Assembly: GCA_028708035.1 (NCBI GenBank)
Contig: JAQVZU010000011.1
Coordinates: 1-35,052, forward strand
Direction: 5' to 3'
Source: Alphaproteobacteria bacterium
GTDB taxonomy: Bacteria > Pseudomonadota > Alphaproteobacteria > UBA9219
DNA: 35,052 nucleotides
This document shows, in pieces, positions 8,686 to 15,467 of the stretch (within the stretch, counting starts at the first letter, position 1; each line of letters starts with the position of its first letter). Both the position numbers and the translations under genes were made by a program. A model generated the notes under the pieces. That model had not been told where the DNA came from. It made no database searches and saw only the letters and a list, made by a program, of their open reading frames with translations.

Positions 8686-9267
8686 AGCGGCGCGTTTGGG
8701 AAGCCGTGCGAGATATTTTTGGAACTCGTTCTTAAGAAGAAGGTCGGTTTCCTCGGCAAGCGCATGGACAAGCGGATCAAGCCAGCTCTTGTCGGCCTTT
8801 GTGAATGGATTAAGAACATAGTTCACCACGGCGTCGCCCTTCACGGGACAGCCTTGTTCGGTCATGGGCCTGCCGACGCCAATACGAACTCGCCAATAAT
8901 CAGAGCCTATGCATGCATCAAGCGATTTAAGCCCGTTATGTCCGCCTGAACCTCCGCCCTGCTTAATTTTGACCTGGCCGGGAAGGAGGTCAATGTCGTC
9001 ATGAAAGACGACCACATTCTCTGGTTCTAGCTGATAAAAACGAAGAGCCTCGACAGCGCTTTCGCCCGACAAATTCATAAATGTTTGCGGCTTGAGAAGC
9101 AAAAAGGCGTCCGCGCCTGTAATCAAGCCGCGAAACTTTTTCTTCCACGAAGGACAACAGTAATGCGCAGCAATTTCATCCACGGCCATAAAGCCGATGT
9201 TGTGCCGCGTACGGGCATAATCATCCCCGGGATTGCCGAGACCGATAAGAAGACGCGATACGGACAT
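8680..9267 (-). CDS. pth: Peptidyl-tRNA hydrolase Pth
   Basis: 195 residues, normal length. Releases tRNA from peptidyl-tRNAs that drop off the ribosome. Conserved parts visible: LLIGLGNPGDDYARTRHNIG, holding the tRNA-contacting Asn and the catalytic His; LLLKPQTFMNLSGES; VVFHDDIDLLPG with the catalytic Asp; and GGSGGHNGLKSL. The start is ATG 9267; no strong ribosome-binding site is seen. It lies 109 nt downstream of rplY on the same strand, the usual rplY-pth pairing. A short hairpin (9310-9323, GAGCA-4-TGCTC) lies in the gap. Confidence 0.96.
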   Translation of the reverse strand: MSVSRLLIGLGNPGDDYARTRHNIGFMAVDEIAAHYCCPSWKKKFRGLITGADAFLLLKPQTFMNLSGESAVEALRFYQLEPENVVVFHDDIDLLPGQVKIKQGGGSGGHNGLKSLDACIGSDYWRVRIGVGRPMTEQGCPVKGDAVVNYVLNPFTKADKSWLDPLVHALAEETDLLLKNEFQKYLARLPKRAAS

Positions 9268-9376
9268 GGGTGGAAAGAAGGCTTATGGGTTGGGAGTAAG
9301 GGCGCGAAAGAGCAGAATTGCTCAATGAGAAGATTTCTGCAACTCTTGTGCCCTTATCCCCGATCCCTAAACTTCT

Positions 9377-10141
9377 TTACTTCTTCCCTTCAGCCTTCTT
9401 GGCTTCGGGTTTCTTGGCCGCAGCGCCAGCCGCAGGGGCTGCCGCAGGAGTCGCAGCACCAGCCGCAGGGGCTGCAGCCCCAGCCACAGGGGCCGCGCCT
9501 TCCGCAGGAACTGCCGCCGCCGGTGCAGCAGCTGCAGCAGCTGCCGCCTCATTCTCGGAACGAATGGCCGACGGAACCGCGATTGTCGCAATGGTGAAGT
9601 CTTTTTCGTGAGTTGTGAGCGAAACGCCCTTGGGCAACTTGAGGGCGCTCAAGTGAACCGCATCATTAATTTGCAAGCCCTCCAGGCTGACTTCAAAGCT
9701 CGCCGGGATGGCGTCCGGCGCACAAAGAACTTCGATCTCGTGGTGGACGATATTAAGCGTGCCGCCGCGCTTGATGCCCGGCGACTTTTCAGCGCTAAGG
9801 AACGACACAGGGACCGAAACGCGAACGCGCGTGTGCGCCGAAACACGAAGGAAGTCGACATGGACTGGCCGATCTGTCAACGGATCGGTTTGAAGATCGC
9901 GCGGAAGAACGCGAGTCTTCTTGCCGCCGACGTCAAGATCGAAAAGACGGGTCATGAAGCCCTTCTGCTCAATCTGGCGCGAGAGTATTTTGCTCTCGAT
10001 CGCGATGGGCAGAGCATTTTGCTTGTCGCCGTAAATGACACCGGGAATTTGGCCCGTGGCGCGAAGCTCCGTCAATGCGCCCTTGGTCGATTTGGTTCTT
10101 GGCGAAGCCGGAAGAACGGTGATTTCTTTTTTATCGCTCAT
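9377..10141 (-). CDS. rplY: 50S ribosomal protein L25 (Ctc/TL5 form)
   Basis: 254 residues from ATG 10141, with GGAGAG just upstream; an in-frame upstream extension to 10240 is rejected because it lacks such a site. The N-terminal 5S-rRNA-binding domain includes RTKSTKGALTELRATGQIPGVIYG, followed by the beta-rich TL5 domain (to about residue 190). The last about 60 residues are an extreme Ala/Pro tail with short AAP/AAG repeats, ending in a Lys-rich stretch (AKKPEAKKAEGKK). Such tails are common on alphaproteobacterial L25 but this one is long. Forms a unit with pth. Confidence 0.95.
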   Translation of the reverse strand: MSDKKEITVLPASPRTKSTKGALTELRATGQIPGVIYGDKQNALPIAIESKILSRQIEQKGFMTRLFDLDVGGKKTRVLPRDLQTDPLTDRPVHVDFLRVSAHTRVRVSVPVSFLSAEKSPGIKRGGTLNIVHHEIEVLCAPDAIPASFEVSLEGLQINDAVHLSALKLPKGVSLTTHEKDFTIATIAVPSAIRSENEAAAAAAAAPAAAVPAEGAAPVAGAAAPAAGAATPAAAPAAGAAAKKPEAKKAEGKK

Positions 10142-10590
10142 ATCTCTCTCCTTATGGACCGGGATCGCCAAAGAGAGGGAAGCGGGAAAATGCGTGCAAG
10201 CACACACGCGGACCGAGCTGCCCCCTGACAACGCAACCAAAAACCGGTTTATGTTAACGTCCCGGCCTCCAGGGGTGCCGGTCTATGCGGGCATTGTCCT
10301 AGCAGAGTTTTGCTATTGAAGGCGAGTCCTTTTTGAATGGGCCTCTATTAATTCCCCATTTGCGGTTAACCAAACCCGCGCATACTCAACCCCTCAATAT
10401 CCGAAGCCACACTGGCGTTCTTTCTGAATGTGATTGTCTGTATTACTTTCATCGCAAGTGGCATAAACAAATAGGATTCTGTCGTAAAAAGTATTTTTGA
10501 AAGTAAAAAACTTCTGATGCCTAGACTTTTTAATGCTATATCTAAGGCGTTTTGGGAAAGCTATTTTAACATAAAACACAGGGGATCAAT
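10142..10590. other. Gene-poor 449-bp gap between rplY and an unknown gene
   Basis: Holds the rplY upstream region on the minus strand, including a hairpin (CCGGC-10-GCCGG, 10262-10281). The right half is AT-rich and contains the short repeat at 10467-10523. A frame on the plus strand is open without ATG from about 10320 to a TGA at 10498-10500 and ends with a Cys/His/Lys-rich peptide; I do not call it a gene. Confidence 0.5.
10467..10523 (+). repeat. Direct repeat C (diverged partner of 12481-12539)
   Basis: Shares with 12481-12539 the pattern ACAAA...TTC-GT..TA-.AAAGTA-TTT....AAAAAACT-C.GATGCCTAG. The last 20 bases are the best matched. The second copy runs into the 3' end of icmJ. Together they bracket the two unknown genes and may mark the edges of an inserted or duplicated segment. 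Confidence 0.5.
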
Positions 10591-10947
10591 ATGGGGGAGT
10601 GCGTTAAGAAAGTTAAACTACGTAACGGCTCAGAGGAAGACACGCGACTTGTCGCCTCGGTTGAGTTCGCTCTGGGGGACTTGTGGAACGAAGGTCTGCG
10701 CGGAAAGATGGCCGTTTATGATCTTAGAAAAATTTGCGAGGGTCTCGGCCAGAAAGTGACTCCCGATACTGTGAGAAAGTTACAAGACTCTACTTTGGTA
10801 AAAGAAGATGGCACCGTCTCTCCCGAGATAATAAACATTGTTGTTTCGTCACTCGAAGGAGAAGGCTTCCAGACGAAATTGGTTTCGCCCCTCGCGAGAC
10901 CAGAAACTCCAAAATCCAATAAGCAGATTACAAACGAGCACGGCTAG
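10591..10947 (+). CDS. Hypothetical protein, 118 aa
   Basis: Not recognised. The ATG is preceded by CAGGGG about 7 nt upstream, a good start. Predicted soluble, mixed helical, acidic/basic balanced; no signal peptide or membrane segment. A segment around residues 20-95 (VEFALGDLWNEGLRGKMAVYDL to IINIVVSSLEGEGFQTKLVS) looks like a compact folded domain, followed by a Pro/Lys/Asn tail. It lies between repeat C and repeat A and points towards the convergent Dot/Icm genes. Proximity makes a secreted substrate or accessory role thinkable, but nothing in the sequence shows it. Confidence 0.55.
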   Translation: MGECVKKVKLRNGSEEDTRLVASVEFALGDLWNEGLRGKMAVYDLRKICEGLGQKVTPDTVRKLQDSTLVKEDGTVSPEIINIVVSSLEGEGFQTKLVSPLARPETPKSNKQITNEHG

Positions 10948-10980
10948 TTTTCAACCGTCGATTAGGCGCCCGCCTTAGGA

Positions 10981-11240
10981 ACAAATGTAACTTTTGGGGC
11001 GGCTGAGCCTGCGGATATATTGAAAACGCGAAGCCTTCAGTGCGCGAAGCGTTGTCCACATATCCCGAAAGCAGCTTGTCGTTTCCGTCTGAGACTTCAT
11101 CGGACTATAGCGTGGGGCGACAGGGATTGAAGAAGAGGGTGATCTGCTTGTAGATGCAAAAGATTTTGATTCGAGAACTTCTGTTTTACCCTTCGACTTA
11201 CCCCCGATTTTTTGCCCTTCAAAAGTGCTTTAAACCGATG
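10981..11240 (+). repeat. Long direct repeat A (partner of 12198-12460)
   Basis: About 260 bp, about 80-85% alike to 12198-12460 by eye. The central 71 bases (from GAAAGCAGCTTG to GATTGAAGAAGAG, about 11067-11137) are identical in both copies. Small indels of 2-4 bp occur in the left third; the right third differs mostly by single transitions. The pair flanks the 246-aa P-loop gene. No terminal inverted repeats typical of an IS were seen. Confidence 0.85.
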
Positions 11241-11246
11241 ATCTAG
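11154..11246 (+). CDS. Possible short peptide in repeat A (30 aa)
   Basis: ATG 11154 to TAG 11246, sequence beginning MQKILIRELLFYPSTYPRFF. The matching frame in repeat B keeps FYPSTYPRFFALQK with six silent third-position differences in its core codons. Shorter than the copy in B because of a stop at 11244. No good ribosome-binding site. Could be a remnant. Confidence 0.2.
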   Translation: MQKILIRELLFYPSTYPRFFALQKCFKPMI

Positions 11247-11450
11247 AAGGCCATTTAACAATCGCAAACGGCAAATCTAAGGATTCTGGCTGTTAGCCAT
11301 AGATTTCTCTATTTAATTTCATAATTCTACGAGATCCTTTGTTAATGCACGTTACACTTATTATTTTAACTCGAAAGGTGGAGCTAGCCGTGTGGGATCT
11401 TAGTCGACGCTTCGTCTCTTATCGACTGGTATTTTAATCTGGTTTTTATT

Positions 11451-12191
11451 ATGAGCAACGAACATTTAGACGCTTCTATTGTTGTTTCGGTCGCTTCCGA
11501 GCAGCTTATGCGGGAGCTTGGGAAGAAAATTGGCCAAAAGCTTCTCAACCCTCTCCTCAAGAAAGGAGCGAATTTAGTAACTGTACTTTATGGCCCGCCG
11601 GGGGTCGGCAAGACCCCGCTTGCGGAGGAAATCGAAGGCGCATCGAAAAGCTTTTGCTCTCGTCTGCGATGCAAAGACCTTGGATCCCCAAACAACCGAT
11701 ATTATGAGATGGAAAAAACCACTGAAAAATCGATGCTTGATGTTTTCGAACACGCTCAGATTAATCATGCGGCCCAGGCGGATTTCTTCATCGTTATTTC
11801 GGATCCCAATTACGTTCCCAGCCGTGGCGGTGCGTCCCAAACCTATTATTTTGACGACTGCATTAGTCACCACTTTGGATTCTACTATTATGGTCTCGGG
11901 GGAGCCACCGAGATCGTAAAAAGAGGAGTGGGGTTATTAGAACTCGCTAAAAAAGATCCGGAGTGCAGTATTCCTTTTGAACAAGGCGTCCACGTTGTCC
12001 GGATTGTGTCGTCGAAGGAGCTTGAAAAAGAGCTGCTGGCGTTTAAAGATGAGATCGGTGCGGATGGAAGATTTCCCAATCCTATTCAGAAAAAAGATCG
12101 AGAGCTTTTATGTGAGCCCGGAAGGCCTTGTACGGCCATTACCCAGACTACGCCCCTTAGCGGCTCTGGAAATTGCAAATCATTTCCTTGA
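11451..12191 (+). CDS. P-loop-containing protein of unknown function, 246 aa
   Basis: Contains a clear Walker A motif, LYGPPGVGKTPL (GPPGVGKT at 48-55), after an N-terminal helix (SEQLMRELGKKIGQKLLNPLL). This order of helix and P-loop recalls TsaE-type small ATPases, but the rest (for example ADFFIVISDPNYV and FGFYYYGLGG) does not give me a firm family. A Walker B could be the hydrophobic ADFFIVISD stretch at about 110-118. No signal peptide. The start ATG lacks an obvious Shine-Dalgarno site. The gene lies between the two long direct repeats A and B, facing the convergent icmJ. ATPase, kinase-like or secreted effector roles are all possible. Confidence 0.6.
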   Translation: MSNEHLDASIVVSVASEQLMRELGKKIGQKLLNPLLKKGANLVTVLYGPPGVGKTPLAEEIEGASKSFCSRLRCKDLGSPNNRYYEMEKTTEKSMLDVFEHAQINHAAQADFFIVISDPNYVPSRGGASQTYYFDDCISHHFGFYYYGLGGATEIVKRGVGLLELAKKDPECSIPFEQGVHVVRIVSSKELEKELLAFKDEIGADGRFPNPIQKKDRELLCEPGRPCTAITQTTPLSGSGNCKSFP

Positions 12192-12197
12192 ATTTCA

Positions 12198-12460
12198 ACA
12201 GACATAACGACTGTAGCGGCTATTGAGCCTGTGGAGGAGGAGAACGCGAAGCTTTCAGTGCGCGAAGCGTTGTCCGCATATTGTCCACGAAAGCAGCTTG
12301 TCGTTTCCGTCTGAGACTTCATCGGACTATAGCGTGGGGCGACAGGGATTGAAGAAGAGAGTTATCTGCTTGTAGATGAAGAAGATTTTGATTCGAGAAT
12401 TTCTATTCTACCCCTCAACCTACCCCCGATTCTTTGCCCTTCAAAAGGGCTTTGAACCGC
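12198..12460 (+). repeat. Long direct repeat B (partner of 10981-11240)
   Basis: Second copy of the repeat described at 10981-11240, starting a few bases after the stop of the P-loop gene. It carries a hairpin GCCCTT-CAA-AAGGGC at 12436-12450; in copy A the same hairpin has one mismatch. The left third also contains an open stretch (AAIEPVEEENAKLSVREALSAY) that is out of frame in copy A. Confidence 0.85.
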
Positions 12461-12546
12461 CCGACGAAGTGCTAAAACATACAAAATTCCGTTATAGAAA
12501 GTACTTTGGGAACAAAAGCAAAAAACTGCGGATGCCTAGGCCTTAA
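12376..12546 (+). CDS. Possible small basic protein in repeat B (56 aa)
   Basis: ATG 12376 to TAA 12546. Begins MKKILIREFLFYPSTYPRFF and continues through repeat C' with a Lys/Arg-rich end (RYRKYFGNKSKKLRMP). Compared with repeat A, the core codons differ only at synonymous third positions, which suggests past selection on this reading frame. No clear ribosome-binding site, and the 3' end overlaps icmJ by 11 nt in convergent orientation. Unknown function; may be a gene remnant. Confidence 0.3.
   Translation: MKKILIREFLFYPSTYPRFFALQKGFEPPDEVLKHTKFRYRKYFGNKSKKLRMPRP
12481..12539 (+). repeat. Direct repeat C' (partner of 10467-10523)
   Basis: Immediately follows repeat B and ends on the icmJ stop codon (GATGCCTAG holds the reverse complement of TAG). 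Its partner lies upstream of the 118-aa gene. See 10467-10523 for the shared pattern. Confidence 0.5.
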
Positions 12547-13228
12547 GCGGCGCTTTACCCTCTTTTTCGTCTTCAGCAGGTATCAGCTTTTCAAATAGAG
12601 TACCCCACTCGCTTGACGGGTACTTACCGAATGGTCCCTGCGGCGAACGCCAGAATTTTACCATTTGCCCAAAGCCGTTAACGTCACCGTTACGCGTGCG
12701 AATCACGTGCTTGTCCAAAGGTAACAACCGGAGGCCTTCCAGTTTGGCTATGGCAGCAGAACGTTCACCGGGCTTCAGGTTTTCTGAAAGAACAGTCGAA
12801 AGCAGCAGAGGATCTTCGCTGCCTAACCTTTTCTTGGCTTCAGACTTTCTTGCCATAAGCGCTTCAAACGCTCGCTCAGCTGCTTTCGCGATGTCGTTGT
12901 CCTCGTCTCTTCGCGCAATATATATAGCGCGTGCGATATGATTAAGCTCTGCTTGAGATATTTCTGGAAGCCATACCAAAACCCCGCTGCCCATAATACC
13001 CGCGCGTTCCAAAAAAAGTACTTGTTCACAAAAACTGCAAGCTGTGACGTAATCACTTTTGTAAGGAATAACACGCTGATATTGGGCAGAGCAAAAACCG
13101 CAAAACCGACACGTATAGTCGTCTCGCTTTAATGTTTTCTCTGCTTGAGATTTTGACAGAGGCGACAAACCCACGCCCTCGACTTCCGGCATTACACCGG
13201 CGTCGAGGGTAAGAGGAAAAAGAAGCAC
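12536..13228 (-). CDS. icmJ: Dot/Icm type IVB secretion protein IcmJ/DotN
   Basis: 230 residues from GTG 13228. IcmJ/DotN is part of the type IV coupling complex (with DotL, DotM, IcmS, IcmW) that recruits effectors at the inner membrane. Two CxxC pairs, C40/C43 (with C46 nearby) and C64/C67, fit the zinc-binding HNH-like fold known for DotN. The segment LVWLPEISQAELNHIARAIYIA is, as I recall it, the most typical part of the family, followed by RRDEDNDIAKAAERAFEALMARK. Twelve nt downstream of icmD and in the Legionella order icmC-icmD-icmJ. icmB/dotO, next in Legionella, is absent; the unknown genes and repeats take its place. Confidence 0.82.
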   Translation of the reverse strand: MLLFPLTLDAGVMPEVEGVGLSPLSKSQAEKTLKRDDYTCRFCGFCSAQYQRVIPYKSDYVTACSFCEQVLFLERAGIMGSGVLVWLPEISQAELNHIARAIYIARRDEDNDIAKAAERAFEALMARKSEAKKRLGSEDPLLLSTVLSENLKPGERSAAIAKLEGLRLLPLDKHVIRTRNGDVNGFGQMVKFWRSPQGPFGKYPSSEWGTLFEKLIPAEDEKEGKAPLKA

Positions 13229-13240
13229 TCTCTAATCCAA

Positions 13241-13624
13241 TTAAAACGTGATCGGCGCAAACGTAGATTGCCCCGTTAATGTAGAATCGCCGGTGCTGCC
13301 CATCATGCCTACTAAGCTCGGAGCGGCCAAGAACGCGGCACCCGCGCCCAACCTTCCCAATGCAGGCCCAAGCGGGTTGGACCCTGGGTTATCCGCGTGT
13401 TTTTTTGCACCAGCAATACCAGCAACCGTCATAACGGTGCCAAGACCATATGCGATATAGCTGACAATTGTAACGAACGGGCCAGCAATCGCAGTCCTTG
13501 CTGTACCAACGGATGCATTAAGCTGAGCTAGCGCATCACTCGGGACAACACCAGCGAAAACAGCGGCTATAGCGAGGCCTGTTACGACGTCGTTGATGAG
13601 TTCCCTCTTCATTCTCGTATTCAT
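13241..13624 (-). CDS. icmD: Dot/Icm type IVB secretion protein IcmD/DotP
   Basis: 127 residues. Small inner-membrane protein of the Dot/Icm apparatus. Signal-peptide-like N-terminus (about 12-34, ending DALAQ), then two hydrophobic helices (about 50-71 and 92-109). Between them is the motif AKKHADNPGSN (73-83), shared with IcmC/DotE of the preceding gene; DotE and DotP are known to be related in sequence. The ATG has AGAGGAGAA about 7 nt upstream. Own promoter candidate at 13722-13751 and a palindrome in the leader. Confidence 0.82.
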   Translation of the reverse strand: MNTRMKRELINDVVTGLAIAAVFAGVVPSDALAQLNASVGTARTAIAGPFVTIVSYIAYGLGTVMTVAGIAGAKKHADNPGSNPLGPALGRLGAGAAFLAAPSLVGMMGSTGDSTLTGQSTFAPITF

Positions 13625-13688
13625 CGTCTTCTCCTCTAGGGTTGCTAATTTTTTTAAATTTGTAGTATTTTACGTTACGAATCTAGAC

Positions 13689-13704
13689 CATGTTTCTTAA
13701 CATG
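13689..13704. promoter_or_regulatory. Inverted repeat in the icmD leader
   Basis: CATGTT-TCTT-AACATG, a perfect 6-bp arm palindrome between the candidate -10 box and the icmD start. It could be an operator or a small RNA hairpin. No T-run follows in either direction, so it is not an intrinsic terminator. Confidence 0.35.
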
Positions 13705-13721
13705 AACTTAATTCATATAAT

Positions 13722-13751
13722 ATTATACTTTCTTTCCAATCCTTATTGCAA
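13722..13751 (-). promoter_or_regulatory. Candidate sigma-70-type promoter of icmD
   Basis: Read on the minus strand: TTGCAA, 18 bases, TATAAT, about 98 nt before the icmD ATG in an AT-rich gap. The -10 box is perfect and the -35 box matches four of six. It overlaps the inverted repeat AAGCTTT-9-AAAGCTT (13750-13772) that lies just after icmC. Confidence 0.45.
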
Positions 13752-13776
13752 GCTTTGCATGAGATAAAGCTTCTAA

Positions 13777-14715
13777 TTAACCAATAAAATTTGTCCCGAA
13801 AGTGGCGTCCAAGATCTCGAGCCAGCCGCCGATATTAACACACAGAACGCCGCCGATAATATGAGTCAATGCTTTTGCCATCGGCTCATTCGAAGTACCT
13901 TCGACGATCTTCTTCAAAATCAGCCACCCACGCACAAACGCGATGCCCCCGACAATTTGGACAAAGGTCAGGGCACCCGCCATCGCATTCGTAAACTGTT
14001 GAGTTGACGTATTGCCTGGCATGGCCCAGTTAAGTGTGGCTGGCTGGGTTATTGTCGATGTTCCGAAGAAGGAGGCCATCATCGTGTTGAGGCTTTCTCC
14101 GATCATAATCAGCATCGCGCCAAAACCGACATTGGCCAAAATAATCTGGGGCGAATAAGATTTTGGGTCCGTCGGCGCTTTCGATACCTTCATGAGTCCG
14201 CTGACGACCATCCACAACCCTGCCAGCATTGCGGTGATTGAAATCACAAGAGTCATGGGTTGCTTGATGTTATCGATAAAGGCTGTCATCGCTAGGTCAA
14301 GCGACTGTCCGCCTTTCACGGGCAGTGGAGTACATAAATCTGCAAGACCCCCAGTTGGTGATCCGCCAGATCCGAAAAGGCTCGTGATCACCATGCCAAC
14401 GAAGTTAGGCAAAGCCAAAAGGAACATGCCCCCCAAAAGATACATCAGGGGAACATTAAGCCTGTTCTGTCCCGGATTTTCAGCGTGTGCTTTAAGATGC
14501 CAAACCCCTCTAAGCGTTGCGCTTATGCCTGCGATCCACGAGACCCAAGAAAATACTTCGCTGAATGGCGCTGCGTTATTCAACGCATTACAAAGAACTT
14601 GCCCAAACGTTCCATCTGCGGAATCCTGAGCCCCTGCAGAGCTGCACATCACAAACAGCCAAGCAAGAGAAAACATTGCGAACTGGGACCAATCCCGTGA
14701 AGTTTTTCTGGGCAA
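13777..14715 (-). CDS. icmC: Dot/Icm type IVB secretion protein IcmC/DotE
   Basis: About 312 residues from TTG 14715 (GGAGAG lies 4 nt upstream); an earlier TTG at 14730 and an internal ATG at 14676 are alternatives. Inner-membrane protein of the Dot/Icm apparatus. A signal-peptide-like segment (about 14-30, ending SAGAQ) is followed by three helix-pair units. The first carries LKAHAENPGQN (74-84) and ALPNFVGM, matching IcmD/DotP; the second holds GLWMVVSGLMKVSKA; the third has VQIVGGIAFVRGWLILKKIVEG and GGVLCVNIGGWLEIL. The three units look like repeats of one two-helix design. Unusually long for a DotE, by my memory. It diverges from the J-domain gene. Confidence 0.78.
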   Translation of the reverse strand: MPRKTSRDWSQFAMFSLAWLFVMCSSAGAQDSADGTFGQVLCNALNNAAPFSEVFSWVSWIAGISATLRGVWHLKAHAENPGQNRLNVPLMYLLGGMFLLALPNFVGMVITSLFGSGGSPTGGLADLCTPLPVKGGQSLDLAMTAFIDNIKQPMTLVISITAMLAGLWMVVSGLMKVSKAPTDPKSYSPQIILANVGFGAMLIMIGESLNTMMASFFGTSTITQPATLNWAMPGNTSTQQFTNAMAGALTFVQIVGGIAFVRGWLILKKIVEGTSNEPMAKALTHIIGGVLCVNIGGWLEILDATFGTNFIG

Positions 14716-14747
14716 AACACTCTCCGTCAAAAAAAGCAGGTCGTTCG

Positions 14748-14764
14748 ATCATTTCAATAATGAT
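14748..14764. promoter_or_regulatory. Inverted repeat upstream of icmC
   Basis: ATCATT-TCAAT-AATGAT, perfect 6-bp arms, about 33 nt before the chosen icmC start, inside the divergent gap to the J-domain gene. Its sequence differs from the icmD leader palindrome. Possible operator for one or both divergent genes. Confidence 0.3.
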
Positions 14765-14897
14765 GGACAAGCTACCATTCACGACATTATTTTGCCAATA
14801 AAGTCGTTAATGACCGTTTAATTACAGGCACTCGTTTTCGTTCCGGCGGCATTAACGCTTTTTCGCTTTTTCAATGTGAGATATAGTCGCTTTCGCT

Positions 14898-15464
14898 ATG
14901 ACAGAGTTCAGGTGCTATTTTGAGACGTCAGATCGTCCTGCGCGCGTACGGCTTTGCGATCATCCCGATTGCGGCAAGCCGGGGGATTATCGCGCGCCTC
15001 TAAGCCGTGATCGTCTTAATGAATACTATTATTTTTGCCTCGACCACATCCGGGAATATAACAAGGAGTGGGATTTTTTTGCGGGTCTCACGCCAAAGGA
15101 GATCGAATCCTACACGCGCAAAGCGACCGTATGGGAAAGGCCTTCATGGCCATTAGGGCAGTGGGGCGTTTGCGAAAAGAAGCTCCGCGAAAAAGCGATG
15201 CGCGATATTTTCGGGCAAGAGCCTTCGAAAGAACAGCCTAAGGAACCCGCGCCCCCGATGGCTATCGCGGAGCGCGATGCTTTAGCGGTCCTGGAACTTA
15301 AGCCACCCGTCGATTATGCCGCCATTAAAGGACGTTACCGGACATTGGTGAAGAAACACCATCCCGACATGCACGGGGGCGATCGCGAGAACGAAGAGAA
15401 GTTCAAGGACATCAGCCTTGCCTTTGCGACGCTGCGAAAGATTTACGCGCAACAGGACGAGTAG
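14898..15464 (+). CDS. J-domain protein with N-terminal Cys/His cluster
   Basis: 188 residues. The C-terminal about 65 residues form a J domain with the HPD tripeptide at 155-157 (KKHHPDMHGGD) and the following helix KFKDISLAFATLRKIY; J domains activate a DnaK-type ATPase. The N-terminal half has C20, C25, C47 and H50 (CDHPDC and FCLDH), a likely zinc site, and an aromatic stretch (KEWDFF) often seen in this alphaproteobacterial family. It lacks the Gly/Phe linker and zinc repeats of DnaJ. Divergent from icmC, convergent with the SNase-like gene (3-nt gap). Being next to icmC may be chance, since this gene is widespread in alphaproteobacteria. Confidence 0.85.
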   Translation: MTEFRCYFETSDRPARVRLCDHPDCGKPGDYRAPLSRDRLNEYYYFCLDHIREYNKEWDFFAGLTPKEIESYTRKATVWERPSWPLGQWGVCEKKLREKAMRDIFGQEPSKEQPKEPAPPMAIAERDALAVLELKPPVDYAAIKGRYRTLVKKHHPDMHGGDRENEEKFKDISLAFATLRKIYAQQDE

Positions 15465-15467
15465 CTT

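Noticed and set aside
10320-10500. Open plus-strand stretch with a Cys/His-rich end
   Set aside because: No ATG, no ribosome-binding site and only a TTG within; could be chance.
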